This document shows positions 1 to 6,729 of a DNA stretch of 7,562 nt, piece by piece. The stretch's first letter is position 1; every line of letters begins with the position of its first letter. The position numbers were made by a program, and so were the translations under genes. Under the pieces are notes generated by a model. It had not been told where the DNA came from and made no database searches. It worked only from the letters and a program-made list of their open reading frames with translations. This stretch comes from an uncultured Eubacteriales bacterium (GTDB lineage Bacteria; Bacillota; Clostridia; Oscillospirales; Acutalibacteraceae), in assembly GCA_900321595.1 (NCBI GenBank), contig ONWP01000141.1, forward strand, positions 1 through 7,562. The letters run 5' to 3'.

Positions 1-7
1 TAGAAAC

Positions 8-12
8 GGAGG
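8..12 (+). promoter_or_regulatory. Ribosome binding site of the transketolase N-terminal subunit
   Basis: GGAGG lies 7 nt before the ATG at position 20, which supports that start. Only 19 bases precede the gene, so the promoter, any leader and any preceding gene of this operon are outside the window. The TAG at positions 1-3 could be a stop codon of an upstream gene, but this cannot be decided. Confidence 0.85.
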
Positions 13-19
13 AATTATT

Positions 20-901
20 ATGCCATTGACAAAGGCGGAATGGCTCAAGCTGGAAGAAAAGGCCAACGAGCTGCGGCATCTGACGCTGGATACGGCCCAT
101 TGGTGCGGCTCCGGCCACATGGGCGGCGGTCTGAGCGTGCTGGATCTGCTCACCGTACTGTATTACAAGTATCTGAATATCGACGTTCAGAACCCGCAGT
201 GGCCGGAACGTGACCGGTTCATCCTGTCGAAGGGCCATGCGGCCATCGCTTACGCACCGGTGCTGTGCGACAAGGGCTTCAATGACAAGGAGATGCTCAA
301 GACCTTCAACCTGACGAACTCCAAGATGGGTATGCATCTGGATTCCAACAAGATCGTCGGCGTTGACGCCTCCACCGGATCCCTGGGACACGGGCTTTCC
401 ATCGCGGTGGGCACCGCGCTGGCGGCGCGCGTGCTGGGCAAAAAGTACATCACCTACTGCGTCATGGGCGACGGCGAGCTCGACGAAGGCTCCAACTGGG
501 AAGCCGCGATGAGCGCCGCGCATTACAAGCTGACGAATCTTGTCGCGTTTACGGATCGCAATCACTGCATGATCGACGGCCCCACAGAGGACGTCATGAA
601 GCTTGAGCCGCTGGCTGACAAGTGGGCGGCGTTCGGCTTCGAAGTCCGCGTCATCGACGGCAACAACATCAAACAGCTTTGCGACGCCATCGACGAGGCG
701 CTTGCGAACAATGAAAACGGCGGCGAGAAGCCCTTCATGATCATTATGGATACGGTCAAGGGCTGCGGCATCGATTACATGGAAGGCGACTACAAGTGGC
801 ATTACGGCTCCATTGACGAGGACGGCTACAAGAAGGGCTGCGCTTCCCTGGACAAGACGTATGAGATGCGCGTCGCGCGCGTGAATAAGGAGGCTGAGTA
901 A
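20..901 (+). CDS. Transketolase, N-terminal (TPP-binding) subunit
   Basis: This is the thiamine-diphosphate-binding half of a two-subunit transketolase, which moves two-carbon ketol units between sugar phosphates in the cytoplasm (non-oxidative pentose phosphate pathway). At 293 residues it has the usual length of the split N-terminal subunit. Visible motifs are GSGH (residues 30-33), DRFILSKGHAA (65-75), STGSLGHGLS (118-127) and the TPP/Mg motif GDGELDEG (150-157), which pairs with N181 about 30 residues on. The following IDGPTEDVMKLEPLADKW stretch is typical of the family. The start has a GGAGG site 7 nt upstream. The stop is 1 nt from the C-terminal subunit gene, so the two are certainly co-translated. 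Several motif positions differ from common transketolases: GHMGG instead of GHPGG, SLGHG instead of SLGQG, and DRNH at the NN site. A substrate-specialised paralogue (for example for a branched or sulfonated sugar) is therefore possible, but no flanking sugar genes are visible to support a particular substrate. Confidence 0.95.
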   Translation: MPLTKAEWLKLEEKANELRHLTLDTAHWCGSGHMGGGLSVLDLLTVLYYKYLNIDVQNPQWPERDRFILSKGHAAIAYAPVLCDKGFNDKEMLKTFNLTNSKMGMHLDSNKIVGVDASTGSLGHGLSIAVGTALAARVLGKKYITYCVMGDGELDEGSNWEAAMSAAHYKLTNLVAFTDRNHCMIDGPTEDVMKLEPLADKWAAFGFEVRVIDGNNIKQLCDAIDEALANNENGGEKPFMIIMDTVKGCGIDYMEGDYKWHYGSIDEDGYKKGCASLDKTYEMRVARVNKEAE

Positions 902-902
902 G

Positions 903-1913
903 ATGGCAGGCGGACTGAGTTATACTGCGATTGAATCCACATCGCTTTCCACGGCTGAGATTTACGGCCAGGCGCTGGTCGAGCTGGGCGAAAACCATCC
1001 TGAAGTCGTCGCGCTGACGGCGGATCTCGCGAAATCCACGAAGATCGGCGATTTCATGAAGAAATTCCCGGACAGATTCTTCAATCTGGGCATCGCGGAG
1101 CAGAATATGTTCGGCGTCGCCGCCGGTATGGCCAGAGCGGGTCTTGTGCCGTTCCTGTCCACGTTCAGCCAGTTCGCGTCCTTCCGCAGCGCTGATCAGC
1201 TGCATACGGACATCTGCTATCAGAACGTCAACGCCAAGGTCATCGCGACCCACGGCGGCACGAGCTTCGGTCAGGCCGGTTCAACGCATCACGCGATCTG
1301 CGACTTCGCGCTGACGCGCTCCATCCCCAACCTCACGGTCATCTGCCCGGCGGACGGCGTGGAGACCTACAAGGCCGTCATGGCCGCGTACGAGACCCCC
1401 GGCCCGTTCTATATCCGCATCAACCGCGGCTTTGACCGGACGTTCTATAAGACCATGGATTACGGCTTCGAGGTCGGCAAGGCGGTCGAGGTGCATCCCG
1501 GCACGGATATCACCGTCATCGCATGCGGCTCCTGCGTATTCCAGGCTTATGAGGCCGCGGAGAGCCTGAAGAACATCGACGGTCTGAGCGTCCGCGTGCT
1601 TGATATGCACACGATCAAGCCCATCGACAAGGAAGCCGTCATCAAGGCTGTCATGGACACCCGCCGGATCATCACCGTCGAGGATCACAACGTGATCGGC
1701 GGCCTTGGCTCCGCTGTCGCTGAGGTCATGGCGGAAGCCGGCAAGGGCTGCGCGTTCAAGCGTCTGGGCCATCAGGATCAGTTCGCGCCCATCGGCCTGC
1801 ATGAGGATATCATGAATATCGTTGGCATCGACACCAACGGCATCATCGCCGCTGTCAGAGACACCATGAAGATGGACTTCGAGGAAGACAACGACTGGGA
1901 CGACGAGGTATAA
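903..1913 (+). CDS. Transketolase, C-terminal subunit
   Basis: This is the partner half of the split transketolase, carrying the pyrimidine-binding (PYR) domain and the C-terminal transketolase domain. It is 336 residues, slightly longer than the usual 310-320. The signature FFNLGIAEQNMFGVAAGMA (residues 59-77) contains the catalytic glutamate E66 that activates the TPP cofactor. GTSFGQAGSTHHAICDFAL (119-137) matches the loop that reads G-D-G-A-THQ in common relatives, and IPNLTVICPAD (141-151) follows it. The C-terminal domain spans about 185-320, with VLDMHTIKPID (232-242) and VEDHNVIGGLGSAVAE (259-274). The protein ends in a very acidic tail (DFEEDNDWDDEV) beyond the folded domain. An AAGGAGG site at 887-893, inside the end of the preceding gene, lies 9 nt before this ATG. 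It should form a heterotetramer with the upstream gene product, as known for split transketolases and the related two-subunit 2-oxoacid dehydrogenase E1 enzymes. Confidence 0.95.
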   Translation: MAGGLSYTAIESTSLSTAEIYGQALVELGENHPEVVALTADLAKSTKIGDFMKKFPDRFFNLGIAEQNMFGVAAGMARAGLVPFLSTFSQFASFRSADQLHTDICYQNVNAKVIATHGGTSFGQAGSTHHAICDFALTRSIPNLTVICPADGVETYKAVMAAYETPGPFYIRINRGFDRTFYKTMDYGFEVGKAVEVHPGTDITVIACGSCVFQAYEAAESLKNIDGLSVRVLDMHTIKPIDKEAVIKAVMDTRRIITVEDHNVIGGLGSAVAEVMAEAGKGCAFKRLGHQDQFAPIGLHEDIMNIVGIDTNGIIAAVRDTMKMDFEEDNDWDDEV

Positions 1914-1925
1914 GGAGGAGCTGAC

Positions 1926-2732
1926 ATGACTTCTAAAGAAGAACTGTTGACAAACAAAATCTTCCTCTGTGCCGCCCTTCCGCTGCTCAAGACCATCGTC
2001 GCGGATGTGCCCTCTCTTTCCAAGAAGTTCAAGGACGTTCACTGCATCTATCAGGTGAGCTGTCTGGATCCGGACGCCCCCGGCGGGAAGTACGCGACCC
2101 ATTTCCAGGTCAACTGCGACGAATGGATCATCCACGCGGACAAAGTCGATCCGAAGCCCATGGTGGAGCTGGAATTCCCCAGCGTTGAGGCGATGAACGC
2201 CTTCTTCAAGGGCAAGATCGGCCCGAAGACGCTGCCGAAGATGAAGGGCGTCGTGAAGTACCCGAAGTATTTTGTCGTCTTCATGATGGCGCTTCTCAAG
2301 ATGGCGAACCTGCTCGGTTTGACCGAGCCGCCCGCGGATGAGGAAACCAAGCGTCTGTTGGTGAAATGCTACTTTTATCTGCTTTCCACCGGCATCAGCC
2401 AGCTGAATAAGAACGGCGACGAGGACGTCCACGCGTGGGCGCTCAAGAGCCCCGACCGCGTATACGCGTGGGCTGTCAACGGCGAGGAAAGCGTCAGCGC
2501 TTACATCCGCGTCAAAGCCGGCAAGACCAAGGCCGGCCGCGGCGTGTACAAACGCGCGATGCCCTTCTTCACGATGCGGTTCGACTGTCTGGACAGCGCG
2601 CTTGGCATTCTGATGGGTACGGCGGATATGCTGCAGTTCACAAGAGAATCCAAGCTGATCATGGACGGCGGACCCGAATTCGGCGCGCAGCTCGGCGACT
2701 TCATGATGAAGGTCGGCGACATGGCGAAGTAA
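1926..2732 (+). CDS. Tandem SCP2-like (sterol-carrier-fold) protein of unknown function
   Basis: This is a 268-residue soluble protein without a signal peptide. I do not recognise a named family with certainty. Residues about 40-130 look like an SCP2-type lipid-binding fold: a beta-rich stretch (ATHFQVNCDEWIIHADK), then a P-x-V-x-L-x-F strand (KPMVELEFPS), a helix with AMNAFFKGKIGP, then LPKMKG and a hydrophobic helix (about 115-132). Residues about 175-268 repeat the same order: YAWAVNGEESVSAYIRV, a basic loop (KAGKTKAGRGVYKR), the strand FFTMRFD, the helix SALGILMGTADML, then SKLIMDGGPEFGAQLGDFMMKVGDM. The second half is the more convincing match to the usual SCP2 pattern (strand, helix with small residues and Gly, then G-x-x-x-x-x-x-x-M). 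An AAGGAGG site (1912-1918) that begins in the stop codon of the transketolase gene sits 7 nt before the ATG, so it is the third gene of the operon and ends just before a terminator. Inference: it may bind a hydrophobic ligand or acyl-CoA, or act as an accessory to the transketolase. Neither role can be shown from the sequence. Confidence 0.8.
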   Translation: MTSKEELLTNKIFLCAALPLLKTIVADVPSLSKKFKDVHCIYQVSCLDPDAPGGKYATHFQVNCDEWIIHADKVDPKPMVELEFPSVEAMNAFFKGKIGPKTLPKMKGVVKYPKYFVVFMMALLKMANLLGLTEPPADEETKRLLVKCYFYLLSTGISQLNKNGDEDVHAWALKSPDRVYAWAVNGEESVSAYIRVKAGKTKAGRGVYKRAMPFFTMRFDCLDSALGILMGTADMLQFTRESKLIMDGGPEFGAQLGDFMMKVGDMAK

Positions 2733-2749
2733 CCGAACGCAATCAATAT

Positions 2750-2782
2750 AAGCGACGTGGTTTCGACCGCGCCGCTTTTTTT
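2750..2782 (+). terminator. Intrinsic terminator of the transketolase operon
   Basis: AAGCG (2750-2754) pairs with CGCTT (2773-2777). After one A/C mismatch, CGTGGT (2756-2761) pairs with ACCGCG (2766-2771), including one G-U pair. The loop is TTCG (2762-2765), a very stable tetraloop type. A run of seven T (2776-2782) follows at once. It begins 17 nt after the stop codon of the SCP2-like gene, as expected for a rho-independent terminator of the + strand operon. Confidence 0.9.
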
Positions 2783-2793
2783 ATCTGAACGGC

Positions 2794-2831
2794 AAAAAAC
2801 AACCGCGGCCGGGATCGGCTGCGGCTGTTGT
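2794..2831 (-). terminator. Intrinsic terminator of the minus-strand operon
   Basis: Read on the minus strand, the order is ACAA, a 3-nt bulge, CCGC, an A/C mismatch, GCCG, loop ATCC, CGGC, GCGG, TTGT, then a T run (A run at 2794-2799 on the + strand). This gives about 12 base pairs of GC-rich stem with one bulge and one mismatch, 11 nt past the stop codon of the SGNH-like gene. Together with the + strand terminator it makes a back-to-back pair that insulates two convergent operons. Confidence 0.8.
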
Positions 2832-2842
2832 CTGCGCAGAGG

Positions 2843-3904
2843 TTACTCTTTGTCGGGCGCAAGCTCCTTCTGAACCTGCTGACGGTAGATCAAATCGTCG
2901 TGATCAAATCGTTCTGTGTACTTCGGGTCGGTCCTGCGGTCGGGCACCGGGCAGAGCGTCTGAATATCCTGACGGATATGCTCCGTCATCTTGACCGCGC
3001 CGGGATGGTTCAGGTGATCGCCGCCGTCCTTGCTGTCAGTCAGCCAGTCGAGCTCCGGGATCTCCCCGGGCAGGTTGTAGTCCCTGTAGGTCAGCGACTG
3101 CTTCTGCGCGTACGCCGCTGTGGCGTTGTGCTTGCCGTAGTTCCAGCTCATGGCGCATGGCGCGGTGAACAGGACAGGCAGGGCGCCGTGACTGCGGCAG
3201 AGCTCCACGATGGCGTCCAGCTTCTTTTCCGCGCCGTCATACATCTGCGCGGGCGCGTCATTCTCGTTCCCCATATACGCGTCGCCGCCGGTGTACGCCT
3301 CAACGTCGCCGGAGAGCACATAGCCGTGATATTCGCTGTAATAGATCGTGTTCAGATCGACGAAATCGCGGAGTGTCAGCTCCTTCCAGCGGCTGTGGTA
3401 TTTCGCGAGCGGGAAGTAGTAGCCGACGCTGGAGACGCCGATGTCGTCGAACACCTCCGGCCCGGAGAAAAAGACGCGCCGGATCACGGAATGCTGGTTG
3501 TTCTGTTCTATCGCGGCCTTTTTGATGTCCTCGTTCTTGCCGGGGAAGAGCATACCGGTTTCAATGAAAACGATCTTCGGATTCTGCTTTTCGAAAAGCT
3601 CCCTGACGATTTTGTACGCGCCGGCGGCGGTCTGCTGACCTCTGCCGCTCATGCAGGCGGCGATCCCGTCCCTTTCCCAGAGCTCCATGGGGCTGACGGA
3701 TCGATAGGCGCTTGAGTCGCCGACGAAGAAGACGTCGATCGTGTCCGGCGCCTCCGCCCGGTAGCTGTAGGAGATGCGGCTGTAGTCGCCGAACCGCTGC
3801 GTCTCCGTTCGCGGCGTGAAGACCAGCGACAGATAGTTGACCGCGAGGACGAAAACCAGCGCGAACGCGAGTACGCGCGCAAGACGGATCAAATGCTTTT
3901 TCAT
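2843..3904 (-). CDS. Membrane-anchored SGNH-hydrolase-like O-acyltransferase partner (AlgX/DltD/PatB-like)
   Basis: This 353-residue protein is probably the extracytoplasmic transferase that works with the adjacent MBOAT protein to O-acylate a cell-wall or exported polysaccharide. A basic N-terminus (MKKHLIRLAR) is followed by one hydrophobic segment (about residues 11-29), which fits a signal anchor with the rest outside the cell. VFFVGDSSAYRS (58-69) carries the GDS nucleophile motif (S64) of SGNH esterases. DGGDHLNHPGA (293-303) near the C-terminus supplies the catalytic Asp and His (H297) of block V. About 50 further, highly charged residues follow. The start is placed at the ATG at 3904. 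An upstream in-frame GTG at 3913 is excluded because it overlaps the ribosome binding site GAGGAGG (3919-3913), which is 8 nt from this ATG. The gene begins 13 nt after the MBOAT gene and is the last of its operon. The acyl group and the acceptor are unknown. A hydrolase role is the alternative. Confidence 0.85.
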   Translation of the reverse strand: MKKHLIRLARVLAFALVFVLAVNYLSLVFTPRTETQRFGDYSRISYSYRAEAPDTIDVFFVGDSSAYRSVSPMELWERDGIAACMSGRGQQTAAGAYKIVRELFEKQNPKIVFIETGMLFPGKNEDIKKAAIEQNNQHSVIRRVFFSGPEVFDDIGVSSVGYYFPLAKYHSRWKELTLRDFVDLNTIYYSEYHGYVLSGDVEAYTGGDAYMGNENDAPAQMYDGAEKKLDAIVELCRSHGALPVLFTAPCAMSWNYGKHNATAAYAQKQSLTYRDYNLPGEIPELDWLTDSKDGGDHLNHPGAVKMTEHIRQDIQTLCPVPDRRTDPKYTERFDHDDLIYRQQVQKELAPDKE

Positions 3905-3912
3905 CACGCGCA

Positions 3913-3919
3913 CCTCCTC
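3913..3919 (-). promoter_or_regulatory. Ribosome binding site that fixes the start of the SGNH-like gene
   Basis: On the minus strand GAGGAGG overlaps the TGA stop codon (3920-3918) of the MBOAT gene and lies 8 nt before the ATG at 3904. It covers the first base of an in-frame GTG at 3913, so that GTG cannot be the start. The overlap with the upstream stop suggests translational coupling of the two partner genes. Confidence 0.85.
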
Positions 3920-5498
3920 AGAATTGACCGTAGATCAGCGGGCTCGCGCCGGAACCCTGTCCGTAGATGCCGAGGATCATCAGCAGCAGCAAGCCGAGCA
4001 CCACCGCGATCCAGGCGAATACGCCGTGCTTTTGTTTGACCAGTGTCTCGCGCGGGGAATGGCCGGATTCCTTGCGGATATCGACGAAGATCACAGCCGC
4101 GAGCGCGAGGACGATAATGACGGCGTCGGGCCAGCTGAATTTGTCGAAGGCAAACAGGCTGCCGTCGGTGAACGCCGCGACGCTTGGCCGCGTAAAGATC
4201 ATAGCGGTCATGGAAAACGCCTGTCCGACGGTATCCGCGCGGAAGATCGTCATGCCGACCAGCACCGCCAGACAGGTTCGTGCGATCTCGAAGCCGCGGT
4301 AAAGACGGGTATCCCGCTTGATCTGCAGCTTGTCGGTCGCGGGCTTTGCCAGCTTCGCAATGGTCATCAGAATATAATAGTACAAACCGTAGAATACGTA
4401 TTTGAGACTCGCGCCGTGCCAAAGGCCGATCAGGAACCACACGGCGAACAGCGCCAGCGTCGCGGGCAGGATCGCGCCGTAGTAACCGCCCAGCTTTTCA
4501 CGGCACTTCGCCGATAGCTTCTGCATCCCCTTGGAAAACGTGATGGGGTAGAAGACGTAGTCACGCAGCCACGCGCCCAGCGTGATGTGCCAGCGCTGCC
4601 AGAACTCGTCGATGCTGCGGCTGAAAAACGGCTGCCGGAAGTTTTCCGCCAGATGGATGCCCATCATCTCGCACAGGCCGGTGACGATGTCCATCGCGCC
4701 GGAGAATTCCGCGTAGATCTGCACTGTATAGAGCGCCATCGCCGCGAAGATATGCGGGCCGCGGAACGCGCCGGGATCCGCGAAGACAGGATTGACGACG
4801 AACGCGGCGCGGTCGGCGAGGATCATCTTTTTGCCGAAGCCCCAGATCACGCGCAGCAGACCGGCGCGGAACCGGTCGTAATCGAACGCGTCCGGCATGA
4901 ATAGCGTCGGCGTCAGATCGCCGTAACGCGAGAACGGCCCCTCCACAATGTGCGGAAAGAACGAGATGAACGTCGCGAGCCGCAGCGGATTCTTTTCCGC
5001 GGTCAGCTTGCCCATCCGGATATCCGCCATATAGGAGATCCCGGTCAGCGTATAGTAGGAGATGCCCAGCGGCAGCGCGAATCTGATCAGCGGCGTCTCG
5101 GCGTTTGCGCCGAACAGCCGCGCCAGACCGAACGCGCCGCTGACGAACATCGGCGAATACTTCAGCACCAGCAGAACGCTCAGAAGGACGGCGATCCCGA
5201 TGAATTCGATCAGCTTTTCCCGCTTTTCAAATTGTTTTTTGACGATCTTGCGTTCGGCTTTATCAATCTCCTTTTTGATCGCGTTGAATTTGTCCTTTTT
5301 GCGCTGGATCAGCAGACCGCAGAGCCAGACGACGACAATATCCCCCACGAGATAGAGCGTGAGGGCTTTGCTCGCGATGAAGTGAAAGAGCAGGCTCATG
5401 GCGAGCAGCCACGGCCAGCGGTATTTGCGCGGAATACAGAAAAAGACGAGGCATACCGCGATGCAGAAGACGATAAAGCTCAGTGATGTGTATCCCAT
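3918..5498 (-). CDS. MBOAT family membrane-bound O-acyltransferase (AlgI/DltB/PatA-like)
   Basis: This 526-residue polytopic membrane protein has roughly 9-11 hydrophobic segments. In this family it takes an acyl (usually acetyl) group from a cytoplasmic donor and passes it across the membrane for O-acylation of an extracellular polymer. Family motifs seen are MGYTSLSF at the N-terminus, LPLGISYYTLTGISYMAD (142-159), FFPHIVEGPFSRY (180-192), EFSGAMDIVTGL (264-275), SIDEFWQRWHITLGAWLRDY (295-314) and FLIGLWHGAS (355-364), with the presumed catalytic H361 and the conserved H304. The C-terminus ends in GIYGQGSGASPLIYGQF, the usual YG-x(6-8)-FIYFQF-type ending. A strongly charged stretch (about 66-96, rich in K/E/D) follows the second or third membrane segment and is probably a cytoplasmic helix. 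The gene lies 16 nt after the flavodiiron gene and 13 nt before its SGNH-like partner. That pairing strongly supports polysaccharide or cell-wall O-acylation. The true substrate is not visible. Confidence 0.95.
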   Translation of the reverse strand: MGYTSLSFIVFCIAVCLVFFCIPRKYRWPWLLAMSLLFHFIASKALTLYLVGDIVVVWLCGLLIQRKKDKFNAIKKEIDKAERKIVKKQFEKREKLIEFIGIAVLLSVLLVLKYSPMFVSGAFGLARLFGANAETPLIRFALPLGISYYTLTGISYMADIRMGKLTAEKNPLRLATFISFFPHIVEGPFSRYGDLTPTLFMPDAFDYDRFRAGLLRVIWGFGKKMILADRAAFVVNPVFADPGAFRGPHIFAAMALYTVQIYAEFSGAMDIVTGLCEMMGIHLAENFRQPFFSRSIDEFWQRWHITLGAWLRDYVFYPITFSKGMQKLSAKCREKLGGYYGAILPATLALFAVWFLIGLWHGASLKYVFYGLYYYILMTIAKLAKPATDKLQIKRDTRLYRGFEIARTCLAVLVGMTIFRADTVGQAFSMTAMIFTRPSVAAFTDGSLFAFDKFSWPDAVIIVLALAAVIFVDIRKESGHSPRETLVKQKHGVFAWIAVVLGLLLLMILGIYGQGSGASPLIYGQF

Positions 5499-5504
5499 GG
5501 CGAA

Positions 5505-5508
5505 CCCC
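5505..5508 (-). promoter_or_regulatory. Weak ribosome binding site of the MBOAT gene
   Basis: The only purine-rich run before the ATG at 5498 is GGGG, 6 nt upstream. It is weaker than the AGGAGG-type sites of the other genes in the window. With the preceding stop codon only 16 nt away, translation probably relies partly on coupling to the flavodiiron gene. This could keep the membrane protein at a lower level than its neighbours. Confidence 0.5.
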
Positions 5509-5514
5509 GATCTG

Positions 5515-6714
5515 TCAGCCGCCGACGCTTTCCGACAGCGCGTCGGCCAGCTTTTCGATCGCGTCGAGCGTCTGCGTGTTCGGCGCGCTGAGCATGGTCA
5601 CGGTATCGCCGACTTTGGTCATCCCCGGCATCGCCGCGAGGCTCGCGTCCATCAGCTTGCCGCTCATCGGCGCCCAGGAGCCGTTTTCCATCAGCGCGTA
5701 CTTCCTGTTTTTGAAGCCGTGCGCCTTCAGGTCGGCGAGAAGCTCCTCCATGGCGACGAAGACGCCGGCGTTGTAAGTGGTCGCCGCGAAACAGCTGTGG
5801 CTGTAGCGGAACGCCTTCGCGAGGGCGTAGGATTTGTCCGCGTTGGTGACGTCGAGCACGTCGGTCGCGACGCCGCGTTTGCGAAGCGCGTTGGCGAGCG
5901 CGTGCGCCGCGGCGGCAGTGTGGCCGTAGACGGAGGCGTAAATGACGCATACGCCGTCGATCTCGGGCTTGTAGCTCGACCAGACGTCGTATTTCGCGAT
6001 CGCGTCGGCGATGCGGCTGCGCAGGACGAAGCCGTGCAGCGGGCAGATCAAGGCGACGTCGAGCGCGGCGGCCTTCTTTAACACATTCTGCACCTGTACG
6101 CCGTATTTGCCGACGATGTTCAGGTAGTACCGCGCGGCTTCGTCCAGACGCGCGTCGAAGTCGGTCTCGTCGTCGAAAAGCGCGCCGCCGCGGCTGCCGA
6201 AGGTGCCGAACGCGTCCGCGCTGAAAAGAACGCGGTCGAACGCGTCATAGGTCATCATGACCTCCGGCCAGTGGATCATCGGCGCGGCGATAAACCGCAG
6301 CGTGTGCCGGCCGGCTTCGAGTGTGTCGCCTTCCTTCACCGTCCGGATCCGCGCGGTGTAATCACTTCCGGTAAAATTCGCGATCATCTTTGCCGCCTGC
6401 GCCGAGCAGAGGATCCCGGCGTCCGGATAACGCGTCAGAACGGCGTCGAGCGTCGCGGAATGATCCGGCTCCATATGGTGTACGACGACGTAATCGAGCG
6501 CGCGGCCGTCAAGCGCCTTGTCCACGTTCGCAAGGAAGATCTCCGCGACGGCGCGGTCTGCGGTGTCGAACAGGACGGTCTTTTCATCCCGGAGCAGATA
6601 GCTGTTGTATGCCATGCCGTCCGGCGTGGTGTAATGGCCTTCGAAGCTGGTCTGCTTGAGATCTTCCGCGCCGACGTAAAGGATATCGTCGGTAATATTT
6701 CGGATGCTGTACAT
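5515..6714 (-). CDS. fprA: Flavodiiron protein (A-type flavoprotein, O2/NO reductase)
   Basis: Flavodiiron proteins reduce O2 to water or NO to N2O in the cytoplasm of anaerobes, using electrons delivered by rubredoxin or coenzyme F420. This 399-residue protein has the classic size and two-domain order: a metallo-beta-lactamase-like diiron domain (about 1-250) and a flavodoxin-like FMN domain (about 254-399). All diiron ligands are visible: H80-x-E82-x-D84-H85 in VVHHMEPDHSAT, H148 in APMIHWPEVMM, D167 in FSADAFG and H227 in ICPLHGF. The FMN phosphate loop is YASVYGHTA (259-267), with H where many relatives have N. There is no C-terminal rubredoxin or flavin-reductase domain, so it needs an external electron donor not encoded here. 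The start is supported by AGAAGGAG (6730-6723), 8 nt upstream. The gene follows the PHP gene by 15 nt. Whether it prefers O2 or NO cannot be read from the sequence. Confidence 0.95.
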   Translation of the reverse strand: MYSIRNITDDILYVGAEDLKQTSFEGHYTTPDGMAYNSYLLRDEKTVLFDTADRAVAEIFLANVDKALDGRALDYVVVHHMEPDHSATLDAVLTRYPDAGILCSAQAAKMIANFTGSDYTARIRTVKEGDTLEAGRHTLRFIAAPMIHWPEVMMTYDAFDRVLFSADAFGTFGSRGGALFDDETDFDARLDEAARYYLNIVGKYGVQVQNVLKKAAALDVALICPLHGFVLRSRIADAIAKYDVWSSYKPEIDGVCVIYASVYGHTAAAAHALANALRKRGVATDVLDVTNADKSYALAKAFRYSHSCFAATTYNAGVFVAMEELLADLKAHGFKNRKYALMENGSWAPMSGKLMDASLAAMPGMTKVGDTVTMLSAPNTQTLDAIEKLADALSESVGG

Positions 6715-6729
6715 ATGTGATTCTCCTTC

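Noticed and set aside
20..1913. Assignment as a sulfoquinovose (SqwGH) or apulose-phosphate (AptAB) transketolase
   Set aside because: The unusual motif residues make a specialised enzyme possible, but none of the partner isomerases, kinases, reductases or transporters of those pathways is in the window, so a named pathway is not supported.
1281..2432. A 383-codon minus-strand open frame running across the transketolase C-terminal and SCP2-like genes
   Set aside because: It lies antisense to two clear genes. Its product is a low-complexity V/L/D/H/R-rich sequence with no recognisable motif. Such long antisense frames are expected from GC-rich codon bias on the coding strand.
2828..3715. A 295-codon plus-strand open frame opposite the SGNH-like gene
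   Set aside because: It is the antisense shadow of a well-supported gene, has no ribosome binding site, and would run through the minus-strand terminator. The product shows no domain.
3904..4440. Minus-strand frame of 178 codons inside the MBOAT gene in another frame
   Set aside because: It is an arginine-rich out-of-frame shadow of the MBOAT gene. It lacks a ribosome binding site, and the MBOAT catalytic motifs are in the other frame.
5398..6081. A 227-codon plus-strand frame opposite the start of the MBOAT gene and the flavodiiron gene
   Set aside because: It is antisense to the flavodoxin domain with its clear motifs. The product is rich in R, V and A and shows no family signature.
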